A DNA stretch of 64,000 nucleotides. It comes from Faecalibacterium sp. I4-3-84 (GTDB taxonomy: Bacteria; Bacillota; Clostridia; Oscillospirales; Ruminococcaceae). The notes under the pieces were generated by a model, which made no database searches, was not told where the DNA came from, and saw only the letters and a list, made by a program, of their open reading frames with translations. Positions 36,142 through 43,084 of this stretch are shown one piece after another. Positions within the stretch are counted from its first letter, which is position 1. Each line of letters opens with the position of its first letter. Position numbers and translations under genes: made by a program. The stretch covers positions 2,418,001 to 2,482,000 of the forward strand of contig NZ_CP094466.1 in NCBI RefSeq assembly GCF_023347255.1. Reading direction: 5' to 3'.

Positions 36142-36583
36142 ACGGGAACAGACCGTAATCCCCCTGCGTGTAGAACAACCGCTTTTTGTCGAACCCTACT
36201 TTCTGGAAGCAGTGGTCCACGTTGGTGGTCAGTACAAAGTAGTCCTTGTCTTTCACAAGAGAAAACAGACCTTGATACACCGGCTTGGGTGCATCCTGAT
36301 AGCGATTGATGTAAATATAGCGGCTCCAGTATGCCCAGTATTCCTCCATGGTGGGGTAGGGGTAAAAGCCGCCGGAGTACATATCCGTAAAGCCGTACTT
36401 GCTGGCAAAATCGGAGAAATATTCCCGGAACCGCTCCCCGTCATAGGTAAAACCTGCCGAGGTAGAAAGCCCTGCACCTGCACCGATGACCACTGCATCG
36501 GCATGGCTCAGAACCTGCCGCAGCGTATCAATCGGTCCGGAGCAGTCGTTCGTAGATTTTTTTGTCCATATCTTTGAAAACAT
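36142..36583 (-). pseudogene. SirTM-type sirtuin, 5' fragment (split by transposon copy 2)
   Basis: N-terminal half: Rossmann NAD site ADAVVIGAGAGLSTSAGFTY, then REYFSDFASKYGFTDMYSGGFYPYP and TTNVDHCFQKVGFDKKRLFYTQGDYGLF, where homology is cut by the transposon end. The pattern fits macrodomain-linked SirTM sirtuins, which ADP-ribosylate a partner protein in the oxidative-stress systems of staphylococci and streptococci. AAGGTGA lies 6 nt before the ATG; the start overlaps the macrodomain gene by 56 nt. The 3' part is at 31908-32383. Confidence 0.88.
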
Positions 36584-37307
36584 TGAAGATCACCTTCTTC
36601 ACACTGGTTTGCTTTTTGAGAAATTCTTTCACAGTCTGCACCGCAATCTCTGCTGCAAGCTGGTTTGGAAAGTGAAACTCTCCCGTGGAAATGCAGCAGA
36701 ACGCCATGCTTTCCAGCCTGTTCTCTGCCGCCAGCTCCAGACAGGACCGGTAGCAGGAAGCCAGCAATGCCCGGTTCTGCTGAGTCACCCGACCATGGAT
36801 GATGGGGCCAACCGTGTGCAGCACATAGCGGCAGGGCAGATTAAATGCGGTCGTGAGCTTTGCCTGTCCGGTGGGTTCCGGGTGTCCCTGCCTGTCCATG
36901 ATCTCTGCACAGGCAAGACGCAGCTGCACCCCGGCATAGGTGTGGATGGCGTTGTCGATACAGCCGTGGTTCGGGCAGTAGCAGCCGGTCATGTCGCTGT
37001 TGGCAGCGTTGACGATGGCATCACATTTCAGGGTGGTAATGTCCCCCTGCCAGAGGTACAGCCCCGGCTGCAGGGGCGTCAGGTCAGCCGCATCGGTGAT
37101 GCCTTTTGCGGCGATTTCCTCTTGCAGGTACGCATCCTGTATTTGCAGAAAGTCTGTGCCGATACGCCGTGGTTCACGGATATTCAGCAAGCCCCGCAGA
37201 AGCTGCCACTGGGTGTCTGCGTCTGCCGGTATCCGCAGTCCCCGATACTCCGGGTGTTCTTTCAAAAGCACCTGAATAAGGATCGTTCGCCGCTCACTCT
37301 GGTTCAT
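36528..37307 (-). CDS. Protein-ADP-ribose hydrolase (zinc-containing macrodomain)
   Basis: 259 residues. Macrodomain motifs: CDAIVNAANSDMTGCYCPNHGCIDNAIH (about 100-127, with Cys/His ligands of the zinc-type macrodomains), GQAKLTTAFNLPCRYVLHTVGP, and ISTGEFHFP. It removes ADP-ribose from proteins, the counterpart of the linked sirtuin. ATG at 37307 follows the upstream stop by 2 nt (GAGGG 7 nt before). The gene itself is intact although the sirtuin downstream is broken. Confidence 0.92.
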   Translation of the reverse strand: MNQSERRTILIQVLLKEHPEYRGLRIPADADTQWQLLRGLLNIREPRRIGTDFLQIQDAYLQEEIAAKGITDAADLTPLQPGLYLWQGDITTLKCDAIVNAANSDMTGCYCPNHGCIDNAIHTYAGVQLRLACAEIMDRQGHPEPTGQAKLTTAFNLPCRYVLHTVGPIIHGRVTQQNRALLASCYRSCLELAAENRLESMAFCCISTGEFHFPNQLAAEIAVQTVKEFLKKQTSVKKVIFNVFKDMDKKIYERLLRTD

Positions 37308-37309
37308 AG

Positions 37310-37918
37310 TCAAACCCTCTTTTCGATTGTCTGCTTAGGGCAGGCTTCCGCACACCGCCCGCAGTGGAGACAGTGGTGCTGGTCAATGACCACCGGCTTC
37401 TTGGTAATGTCGATGCACTTCTGCGGACAGACAGAGTAGCACAGCTTACAGCCGATGCAGCTTTCGCCTACATAGTAACCCGGTGCTTCCTGTGTTGCTT
37501 TGCCAATGGTGAAGCTGTCCCGGACAATGTGCGCCGGAACGCTGATGTCAAAATATTCGCCGTCCGCCTCATACAGGCAGAACACCTCTAGGGCACTGCG
37601 GGTATCGCCGGGATAGATGGACTGCATATAGGTGTTTTTCTCGAAAATCTCATCTAGTTTCTCTCTGCCGATATTTTTGATTTTTCCGCGCAGAGAAATC
37701 GAGACTTTTTCTCTGGTGGCGGACAGAGCAATGTAGCCCTGCGCCATGAGCTGGGTATAGAATGCTTTGCCCCTTGCAGTAAGGAAATACACACCTTGTT
37801 TGTCATAGAGCATCATGTCGATCACACGGGTCTGGGGATGACCGTCTGCTCCGATGGTGGCCACGGTGGTGGAATGGATATTTTTCACCAGTAATTCCAA
37901 ATAATCTTGTTTCGTCAT
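37310..37918 (-). CDS. Pyridoxamine-phosphate-oxidase-like flavin protein fused to 2x[4Fe-4S] ferredoxin
   Basis: 202 residues. Residues 1-130 are a split-barrel FMN-binding domain (HSTTVATIGADGHPQTRVID ... EKVSISLRGKIKN). The C-terminal 55 residues hold two ferredoxin sites (CIGCKLCYSVCPQKC and CLHCGRCAEACPKQ). Likely an FMN/Fe-S reductase for a small substrate or for the macrodomain-sirtuin system. Directly followed by the macrodomain gene. An FMN riboswitch stands upstream on the same strand. Confidence 0.88.
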   Translation of the reverse strand: MTKQDYLELLVKNIHSTTVATIGADGHPQTRVIDMMLYDKQGVYFLTARGKAFYTQLMAQGYIALSATREKVSISLRGKIKNIGREKLDEIFEKNTYMQSIYPGDTRSALEVFCLYEADGEYFDISVPAHIVRDSFTIGKATQEAPGYYVGESCIGCKLCYSVCPQKCIDITKKPVVIDQHHCLHCGRCAEACPKQTIEKRV

Positions 37919-37922
37919 ACCG

Positions 37923-37997
37923 TCAACGACCTTTCAGAATCGGCGCAAGCCGCTTGTACATCAGCATGGCAAAGCTGCCAATGATAAGCTTGGATTT
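37923..37997 (-). pseudogene. 3' remnant of a membrane gene, possibly ribU
   Basis: The frame before the oxidoreductase reads KLIIGSFAMLMYKRLAPILKGR then stop, like the last helix and basic tail of a transporter S-component such as riboflavin transporter RibU. It lies right after the FMN riboswitch and terminator, where ribU is usual. Most of the gene seems deleted. Low certainty because only about 22 residues remain. Confidence 0.35.
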
Positions 37998-38001
37998 GAA
38001 A

Positions 38002-38034
38002 CAGCCCCACAGGACGGGTTTTCCTGCGGGGCTG
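38002..38034 (-). terminator. Riboswitch-controlled terminator
   Basis: Minus strand: CAGCCCC/GGGGCTG with an inner CAGGA/TCCTG extension, then TTTCAAAT. It follows the FMN aptamer and may be its expression platform. Confidence 0.7.
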
Positions 38035-38041
38035 CTTCCTC

Positions 38042-38154
38042 ATATCTTCTTTCATCCGGACTATACCGTCGGTTACGGAATCTCACCGTATCGGGCGCTT
38101 TTGCGCTTCGCAGACTTTACTGCCGGTCAGGGATTTCACCTTGCCCCGAAGATG
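38042..38154 (-). promoter_or_regulatory. FMN riboswitch (RFN element)
   Basis: Minus strand shows the RFN landmarks in order: CTTCGGGGCAAGGTGAAATC, CTGACCGGCAGTAAAG, the variable hairpin GCGAAGCGCAAAAGCGCC, CGGTGAGATTCCG, ACCGACGGTATAGTCC, GGATGAAAGAAGAT. P1 closes CATCTTC with GAAGATATG. It should repress downstream flavin genes (37918 onward) when FMN is high. Confidence 0.95.
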
Positions 38155-38172
38155 TTGAATTGAGAGAGTTTC

Positions 38173-38568
38173 TTAGAACTCGTAGGGAGGGTTGCCGGAG
38201 AAGTCTGCAATGATGCCGTGGGCATCCTCCAGATAGAACACCTCAAAGATGGGGTTGGTAGCCTCGCCGTACTGGCTCTTCACGATGGGGTTTGCGATGC
38301 ACATCTCCTTGGCGGTCATGTTGTTTTCAAACACAGCCTTGCCATGCAGACGGAGCCATGCGTACTCCGGGCTGGAAACGGAGATCTCGATGTTGGGGTT
38401 TGCCTGCAGGTCCTTGTAAACATCCTTCTGGTTGTTGGTGCAGAACCACAGCTTGCCGTCCAGCTCACCGGCAAACATGAAGGGGCGGCACTTGGCCTTG
38501 CCGTCACGGCCTACGGTGGCCAGATACTGCACCGGGTTTGTGTTCAGAAATTCTACGACTTTATTCAT
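38173..38568 (-). CDS. Pyridoxamine 5'-phosphate oxidase-family flavin protein
   Basis: 131 residues, split-barrel flavin-binding fold: VVEFLNTNPVQYLATVGRDGKAKCRPFMF, KLWFCTNNQKDVYKDLQANPNIEIS, WLRLHGKAVFENN. Members reduce or bind small molecules with FMN, F420 or heme; the substrate is unknown. GAGGTACATCCC gives the start at 38568. It ends about 20 nt before the FMN riboswitch. It is divergent from an HxlR regulator gene with a shared palindrome, so it is probably its target. Confidence 0.88.
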   Translation of the reverse strand: MNKVVEFLNTNPVQYLATVGRDGKAKCRPFMFAGELDGKLWFCTNNQKDVYKDLQANPNIEISVSSPEYAWLRLHGKAVFENNMTAKEMCIANPIVKSQYGEATNPIFEVFYLEDAHGIIADFSGNPPYEF

Positions 38569-38621
38569 GGGATGTACCTCCATACATTGTTTTTTTTCTG
38601 ACAGCTTTATTGTAGTGCGCT

Positions 38622-38647
38622 TTGTGCGGCTTGTGAAGTACGCACAA
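38622..38647. promoter_or_regulatory. Putative HxlR operator
   Basis: TTGTGCG (38622-38628) / CGCACAA (38641-38647), a perfect 7-bp inverted repeat with a 12-nt spacer, in the divergent promoter region between the flavin protein and the HxlR gene. Confidence 0.65.
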
Positions 38648-38790
38648 TATTGTGGTGTAGTTACCGGAAAGATACTATTGCGATGCTGCTTGCTTTTTTT
38701 GCTGTTGAAAGCTATAATGATGCCGTAAAGCGGTGTGTGGTATCCGTGCATCCGGCACGATGACCACTTGAAATTCCCTTGGAGGTAATT

Positions 38791-39135
38791 ATGGAAAAGG
38801 AAATCCTCAAAGAACTCCCGGCCTGCCCGGTGGAGACCACCCTGACCCTCATCAGCGATAAATGGAAGGTGCTGATCCTCCGGGATCTGATGCTGGGCAC
38901 AAAGCGTTTTGGAGAACTGAAAAAGTCCATCGGCCATGTGACCCAGAAGGTTTTGACCGCTCAGCTGCGGCAGATGGAGGAAAGCGGATTGCTGACCCGG
39001 AAGGTCTATGCTGAAGTGCCGCCCCGGGTGGAATATACTCTGACCGAATTGGGATATAGTTTGAAACCGGTTCTGGATGCCATGCGGGCATGGGGCGAAG
39101 GGTATAAAAACAGGCTGGAAGGGAAGGCGGAATAA
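38791..39135 (+). CDS. HxlR-family transcriptional regulator
   Basis: 114 residues from ATG 38791 (GGAGG 5 nt upstream; the longer TTG start at 38779 lacks one). HxlR winged helix: PVETTLTLISDKWKVLILRDL, GTKRFGELKKSIGHVTQKVLTAQLRQMEESGLL, VPPRVEYTLTELGYSL. The CP motif near the N-terminus (ELPACPVE) has the single Cys that senses reactive species in many members. It probably controls the divergent flavin protein gene. Confidence 0.92.
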   Translation: MEKEILKELPACPVETTLTLISDKWKVLILRDLMLGTKRFGELKKSIGHVTQKVLTAQLRQMEESGLLTRKVYAEVPPRVEYTLTELGYSLKPVLDAMRAWGEGYKNRLEGKAE

Positions 39136-39172
39136 GCGTATTTGCTTGCGCAGTTGTGATATGCATAAAACA

Positions 39173-39222
39173 GAAACAACTGCTAACCCGTATCAAAAGA
39201 AATACGGATCAGCAGTTGTTTG
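39173..39222. terminator. Bidirectional terminator
   Basis: AAACAACTGCT..CCGTAT / ATACGG..AGCAGTTGTTT stem between the HxlR gene (+) and the right-end gene (-). Confidence 0.82.
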
Positions 39223-39227
39223 GTTCA

Positions 39228-39482
39228 TTAGACTTGATCTTTTGGTCTGCCATGCTCACATCCCAGTGACAGATAGTGCGCAATCTTCCCACTCAGTACA
39301 AGCTGTGCATACTCCAACGGCTTATTGTACAGCAGCCAGTCCAGCTCTGCCCTCTGTGCTGGGGTATTGCCGTACTCGTCCTCGATGACGATGCAGTCGA
39401 TGGCAATGGCAGAGGCGTCAGAAAACCGGGCTTCTACCCGGTTGGTGTCCATGTTGTGGCGGCAGGAAAGCAGTTTGTTCAT
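39228..39482 (-). CDS. Small conserved right-end protein (DUF6061-like), segment B
   Basis: 84 residues from ATG 39482 (AAAGGAG 8 nt before), close paralogue of 17282-17530 (NKLLSCRHNMDTNRVEARF, then IDCIVIEDEYGNTPAQRAEL, then LDWLLYNKPLEYAQL). The C-terminal 15 residues differ. Same strand and about the same distance from the att core as its paralogue, so it is a fixed part of the right-end module. Function unknown. Confidence 0.78.
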   Translation of the reverse strand: MNKLLSCRHNMDTNRVEARFSDASAIAIDCIVIEDEYGNTPAQRAELDWLLYNKPLEYAQLVLSGKIAHYLSLGCEHGRPKDQV

Positions 39483-39675
39483 GGTAAAACTCCTTTTATA
39501 TAGGGTGATGTCAGTTCGATTGTCCATATCCCTGCCAAGAATCAAATTGTTGATGTACATTTGATGTGTGGTATAAATTGGTAATATCGGGTACGCTATT
39601 CGCCGGGCGAAACCGGCTCATTTTCACCCCATTGCATAAAAATCAGGTGCGCTTTTCAGGGGCTGATTTTGGCTC

Positions 39676-39702
39676 TGCACATTTTTGCACACTTTTTGCA
39701 CA
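39676..39702. repeat. Right integrase arm-type repeats of segment B
   Basis: TGCACA at 39676, 39686 and 39697 (10-11 bp period), 142 bp before the attR2 core. The matching triplet of element A lies 141 bp before attR1. Confidence 0.72.
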
Positions 39703-39843
39703 CCGGAATAGCTGGATAACAGATGCAAGACAGAACATTGTGTGCAGACAATGCAAAGGATGCAAAGTATAAAATCACGACAAAACGCCAAAAACAACGA
39801 AACTGCGTGATTCGGAAAATTGACGAATGTTGCACATCGGTTT

Positions 39844-39888
39844 CTCTTAATCAGTGGGTCCAGGGTTCGAGTCCCTGGAGGTGCACCA
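39844..39888 (+). other. attR2 (tRNA-Lys 3' fragment)
   Basis: 45 nt matching the tRNA-Lys 3' end with one change (GGGTCC for GGGCCC). No tRNA 5' half is present. Confidence 0.9.
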
Positions 39889-39897
39889 CAACAACAA

Positions 39898-39941
39898 AAT
39901 CCGAACTTTTTTCCGATAGGGGAAGGGTTCGGATTTTTTGT
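39898..39941 (+). terminator. Terminator next to attR2
   Basis: AATCCGAAC/GTTCGGATT stem with TTTTTTG, near copy of 17853-17896. Confidence 0.85.
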
Positions 39942-40058
39942 GTTCTTCGGAAAACAGAACGAATCCATTGCTTCCCACGAAAAACGTCCCAGACCTTATC
40001 ATAAGAAAGCACGACAGACCACTGTAAGAGTGCCGTAAGGCAGAAAGGACGCAAGATT

Positions 40059-40220
40059 ATGAAGTACGATGCAAGAGCCTGTCAGTTTAACATGGACACC
40101 GGCTGCGTGGAGCTGCTGCTCCGGGATGGGAGGAAAATCTTTATCGACTGTACCGGGGTCGAGGATGCGCTGGATGTGACCATGTCGCAGAGGGCTGAAC
40201 TGGACTACCTCATCTACAAT
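40059..40220 (+). pseudogene. Truncated DUF6061-like gene
   Basis: First 54 codons match 18012-18173 (KYDARACQFNMDTGCVELLL ... AQ/SQRAELDYLIYN), after which homology is lost; the frame runs on to 40517 through unrelated DNA. Another short open stretch at 40220-40414 (HEFLREILKAHCGV, TQNLGKTGVQFMSGEVSF) looks like a remnant of a different gene. Confidence 0.75.
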
Positions 40221-40879
40221 TGCATGAGTTTCTCCGAGAAATCCTCAAAGCTCATTGCGGTGTCCAGCACATCCAAAATAGCTGTTTGGACTTTACACAA
40301 AATTTGGGAAAGACTGGGGTGCAGTTCATGTCTGGGGAGGTTTCTTTTATATCTGCATACCACTTCATATCAGGCAGTAGGGATCTATGCGAGAGGTCCG
40401 ACAGAAGTGGATGATGATATCACGTTCAGACGGGTTATGAAGGATTCAAGGTTCAGTATGAAGAAAGTCGGGCGCAGTGCAGACACTACGTCTTGCTTCT
40501 TTCAAACGCAAGAATAGCACTTAAAGTTGTGCATCTGACAACCAAAAACAATTTTTTGAAGATTGAACGACTACATGAGGGTTTATTTGTGAAAAAGAAA
40601 AATACCGCCCACGCAGCGCAGCGATGATTTTGTCGGGGTGAATCGGCGGCAAAATGATCGGGTGTGTTGCGGGGCGGTACATTCTTTCCGGGGTGATTAT
40701 CCGCTGAAAGTGGTGGTTATCACGGTGAGAACCACCACTTTTTCAGCAGGATCTGGAATAAAGGGTATCATGGAAGTGTAGGTGCGTCAAGATGGTTTTG
40801 GGGAATTCATTGCGGTAAAGCGGTAGCAGTAAGACTTATGATGCCATGGAGAACCGATTGTCTGGTATTAACAATTGAA

Positions 40880-42277
40880 TCAAGAGCTCAAAGAACGCCA
40901 TAAACGATCTTCCCTGTCAAAAATCGCAATTTTACAGCCAGCAAAACAGCTTTGTACAGCAATGCGCTGGCTACCATCGGTAGTGGTGTTATAACTTCCA
41001 AGATCGAGAGCGGAAAGTACCGGCTGCTCGTCCCAGTCGATCAGCTGTCCGGCCCAGTCGGCACCCAGCTTTTCGCTCAGCGCCCCATAAGCCTGCTCAA
41101 AGCCCTCTGGGTCTTCGAGGATCCAGATTGTACTTTCGTCGTTGGCAAGATCGGTGTTCAGTTGGGTGGCACCAGCCATCTGGCCGTTCATGTCGGTCAG
41201 GGCGGCGTTGGCGCTCCATGTGTAGTTGTTCACCTGCACCACCACAGCCCCGTCGCCGTTGGCATCGTCCGCATAGTCCGCCAGTGCAGTCTGCAGACGC
41301 TGCACCGCATCGTCCGGCAGGGCTTCTGCCGTGACCACCGCCACGGTGTAATCGGGGTCTACGGCGGTCAGCAGGCCGTGTGCCACATACGCTGCACCTA
41401 CAATGACCATAGCCGCCACAGCTACGATGCCCCAGTTGTAGTACCACCAGTTGACGTGGGAACGCCTTTTTTGCTCCTGCGCGGTCAGGATCTTATCGGG
41501 CGCTGCCGGGTGCGAAATGGTGCGCACCTGTACGCCGTATTCTTGCCGCAAAACGGGAAACAGGGTCTGCATGGCTGCAAGCCCGGGCAACCAGAAACCG
41601 AACAGCACCGCCCAGAATACGCTGACCGGGAACAGCAAAAGCATGCCGCCGATGCCTGCCAGCATCACGATACCTGCCGCCACGCAGCGAATCGGTGTGT
41701 TAAGCAGCAGTCTGCCCGCGCGGCGCAGCAGGCTGTCCGGGGCTTGCAGCGGCAGTACAGCGGCGCACAGGGTGCTGAAAACCGCCAGCACCAGGAAATC
41801 CAGCGCCAGAAATACCAGCACGGCAAGGCCGGGGTAGTAGCCCTGCTGTGCGGCGGCCTCAAATACAAAGGCCGATACAAAGCACAGCAGCCCCAGCACC
41901 AGTGTGCCAATGCAGCCAAAGCCGCAGGCAGATTTCCAGTGGGCGGTAAGGGTCTGTTTTGCCCGGGGCAGCCACTGGGAGGGGTCGTTCTGCAAGCTGC
42001 GCAGGGCGCAATCTGCCAGCAACAGCATGGCAGGGCCGACCAGCAGACCGGTGAGGAGACTGCACACCACCGTGACCGGCAGGGAAAACAGGGTCACGCC
42101 CAGCGAGATCCCCAGCGCGGCGGGCAGACAAAGCATGCAGACGATCAGGTTTGTGCCTAGCAGCTGACCAAGGTCGCGGCCGACCATCTGGCAGAAGCGC
42201 GCAAAGCCCTTTTTCTCCGGCTCGTTGGGGCTGATGCCATGCCCTTCCCGCTCATAGAGAGAATTGTATAGGCTCAT
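40880..42277 (-). CDS. YesL-like (DUF624) membrane protein with long C-terminal domain
   Basis: 465 residues. The N-terminal 220 residues are a YesL-type membrane region (five to six helices; FCQMVGRDLGQLLGTNLIVCML at the start), usual in Firmicutes sugar-use operons. One more membrane helix (about 290-312) leads to an outside domain (DPDYTVAVVTAEALPDDAVQ, VVVQVNNYTWS). Typical YesL proteins are about 210 residues, so the extension is notable. The C-terminus lies within 60 bp of the relic element, so the last residues may not be original. Last gene of the minus arm, 1 nt after the upstream stop. Confidence 0.7.
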   Translation of the reverse strand: MSLYNSLYEREGHGISPNEPEKKGFARFCQMVGRDLGQLLGTNLIVCMLCLPAALGISLGVTLFSLPVTVVCSLLTGLLVGPAMLLLADCALRSLQNDPSQWLPRAKQTLTAHWKSACGFGCIGTLVLGLLCFVSAFVFEAAAQQGYYPGLAVLVFLALDFLVLAVFSTLCAAVLPLQAPDSLLRRAGRLLLNTPIRCVAAGIVMLAGIGGMLLLFPVSVFWAVLFGFWLPGLAAMQTLFPVLRQEYGVQVRTISHPAAPDKILTAQEQKRRSHVNWWYYNWGIVAVAAMVIVGAAYVAHGLLTAVDPDYTVAVVTAEALPDDAVQRLQTALADYADDANGDGAVVVQVNNYTWSANAALTDMNGQMAGATQLNTDLANDESTIWILEDPEGFEQAYGALSEKLGADWAGQLIDWDEQPVLSALDLGSYNTTTDGSQRIAVQSCFAGCKIAIFDREDRLWRSLSS

Positions 42278-42278
42278 T

Positions 42279-43073
42279 TTATTTCACCTCGGTGCCAAAG
42301 GCTTCGATTTGGGTCAGGGCAGGGAAGGGTGAGGTACCCTCGGCCTGAATGAGGTCTTTCAGCACAAGGCTGCGCACCCGCTTGGGCTCAAAGGCAACGC
42401 TCTGGGGCTTGGCGCTTTTTACCAGCGGAATGTCCAGCTGACTGCCATCAGAAAATTCTACCGTAGCCTTTACCCAGTAGCTGTCGTGCGGAAAATCTGC
42501 CCGCTCGGTGATGCGCAGCTCCTCCAATAATACCTCGCGGCCAAAATCCAGGGTCAGGGCGGCGTTGGGGTCCCGGTTGATGCCCCAGCTCTGGTAGGGG
42601 TATTCCCCATGGGCGCTGTTTTCAAAGATGCCGTCGATGGCGTTGCGGGCGGCAAACACCGCCTCACCGCGCGTTTCCACGTTGGCACTGGCGTGGGGAT
42701 AAAAGCCGGTGTCGCCGTGCTCATCGTAGCAGTTGAAGGCTAAGTTCCGCCGTGCAGCAATTTCTTCCGGCAGCGCAAGGCGTGCGCGGACGACATGGCG
42801 GCTGCCCACAAAGCTTTTGGGCGAGTAGGTGATGGCCTGCTCCCCGAAGGGAATATGGAAATTGATCTCCCGTTTTACCACATACACAAGGGCTTCGGGC
42901 ATGGTGTCCTCAAACTGAATGACGCAGTATTGCCCGGGATGGTCGATTTCCAGCGCCACCCGGTCACCGGGCTTGTAGGAGTTGGTGTAAACAAGGGATA
43001 CGTTGGTGTCGGCATCGCAGGTCATCAGGGTGTGACCCACTTCGTCCAGAATTTTCAGCTTGATGGTCTCCAT
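42279..43073 (-). CDS. F5/8-type (discoidin-like) carbohydrate-binding protein
   Basis: 264 residues without a signal peptide. The C-terminal half has a galactose-binding-like jelly roll (ASANVETRGEAVFAARNAIDG, HGEYPYQSWGINRDPNAALTLDFGREVLLEELRI, DSYWVKATVEFSDGSQ), as in F5/8 type C domains. The N-terminal half is a beta-rich region of unknown kind. AAGGAG gives the start at 43073. Between the lyase and YesL-like genes, so an accessory protein of glycan breakdown. Confidence 0.75.
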   Translation of the reverse strand: METIKLKILDEVGHTLMTCDADTNVSLVYTNSYKPGDRVALEIDHPGQYCVIQFEDTMPEALVYVVKREINFHIPFGEQAITYSPKSFVGSRHVVRARLALPEEIAARRNLAFNCYDEHGDTGFYPHASANVETRGEAVFAARNAIDGIFENSAHGEYPYQSWGINRDPNAALTLDFGREVLLEELRITERADFPHDSYWVKATVEFSDGSQLDIPLVKSAKPQSVAFEPKRVRSLVLKDLIQAEGTSPFPALTQIEAFGTEVK

Positions 43074-43084
43074 GGCGGTTCTCC

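Larger units (their letters stand above)
17844..39888. mobile_element. Segment B: 22-kb att-bounded accretion segment
   Basis: DNA between att cores at 17799 and 39844. The right end copies element A's right end (small minus-strand gene, TGCAC triplet about 141 bp from the att core). The left end has no integrase gene and no TGCAC triplet, so it cannot excise alone; it resembles a cis-mobilizable relic or a rearranged island. It holds two inverted serine-recombinase transposons, a metal-regulated redox cluster and a sirtuin-macrodomain operon. Confidence 0.7.
39889..40830. mobile_element. Relic of a third left-end copy
   Basis: 39889-40220 closely copies 17844-18173 (terminator plus the 5' part of the small gene). 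40596-40672 copies the repeat block at about 22975-23080, and 40785-40815 is related to 23190-23220. So this is a shortened version of the left part of segment B. A hairpin AAAGTGGTGGTT/AACCACCACTTT lies at 40709-40742. Chromosomal genes resume near 40880. Confidence 0.7.

Noticed and set aside
37954-38163. Plus-strand 69-residue frame over the riboswitch
   Set aside because: It is antisense to a clear FMN riboswitch and its terminator, and has no ribosome site.
11082-40830. A self-transmissible ICE or a prophage
   Set aside because: No VirB4/VirD4-type, prepilin, capsid, terminase or lysis genes are seen. Only mobilization and recombination genes are present.
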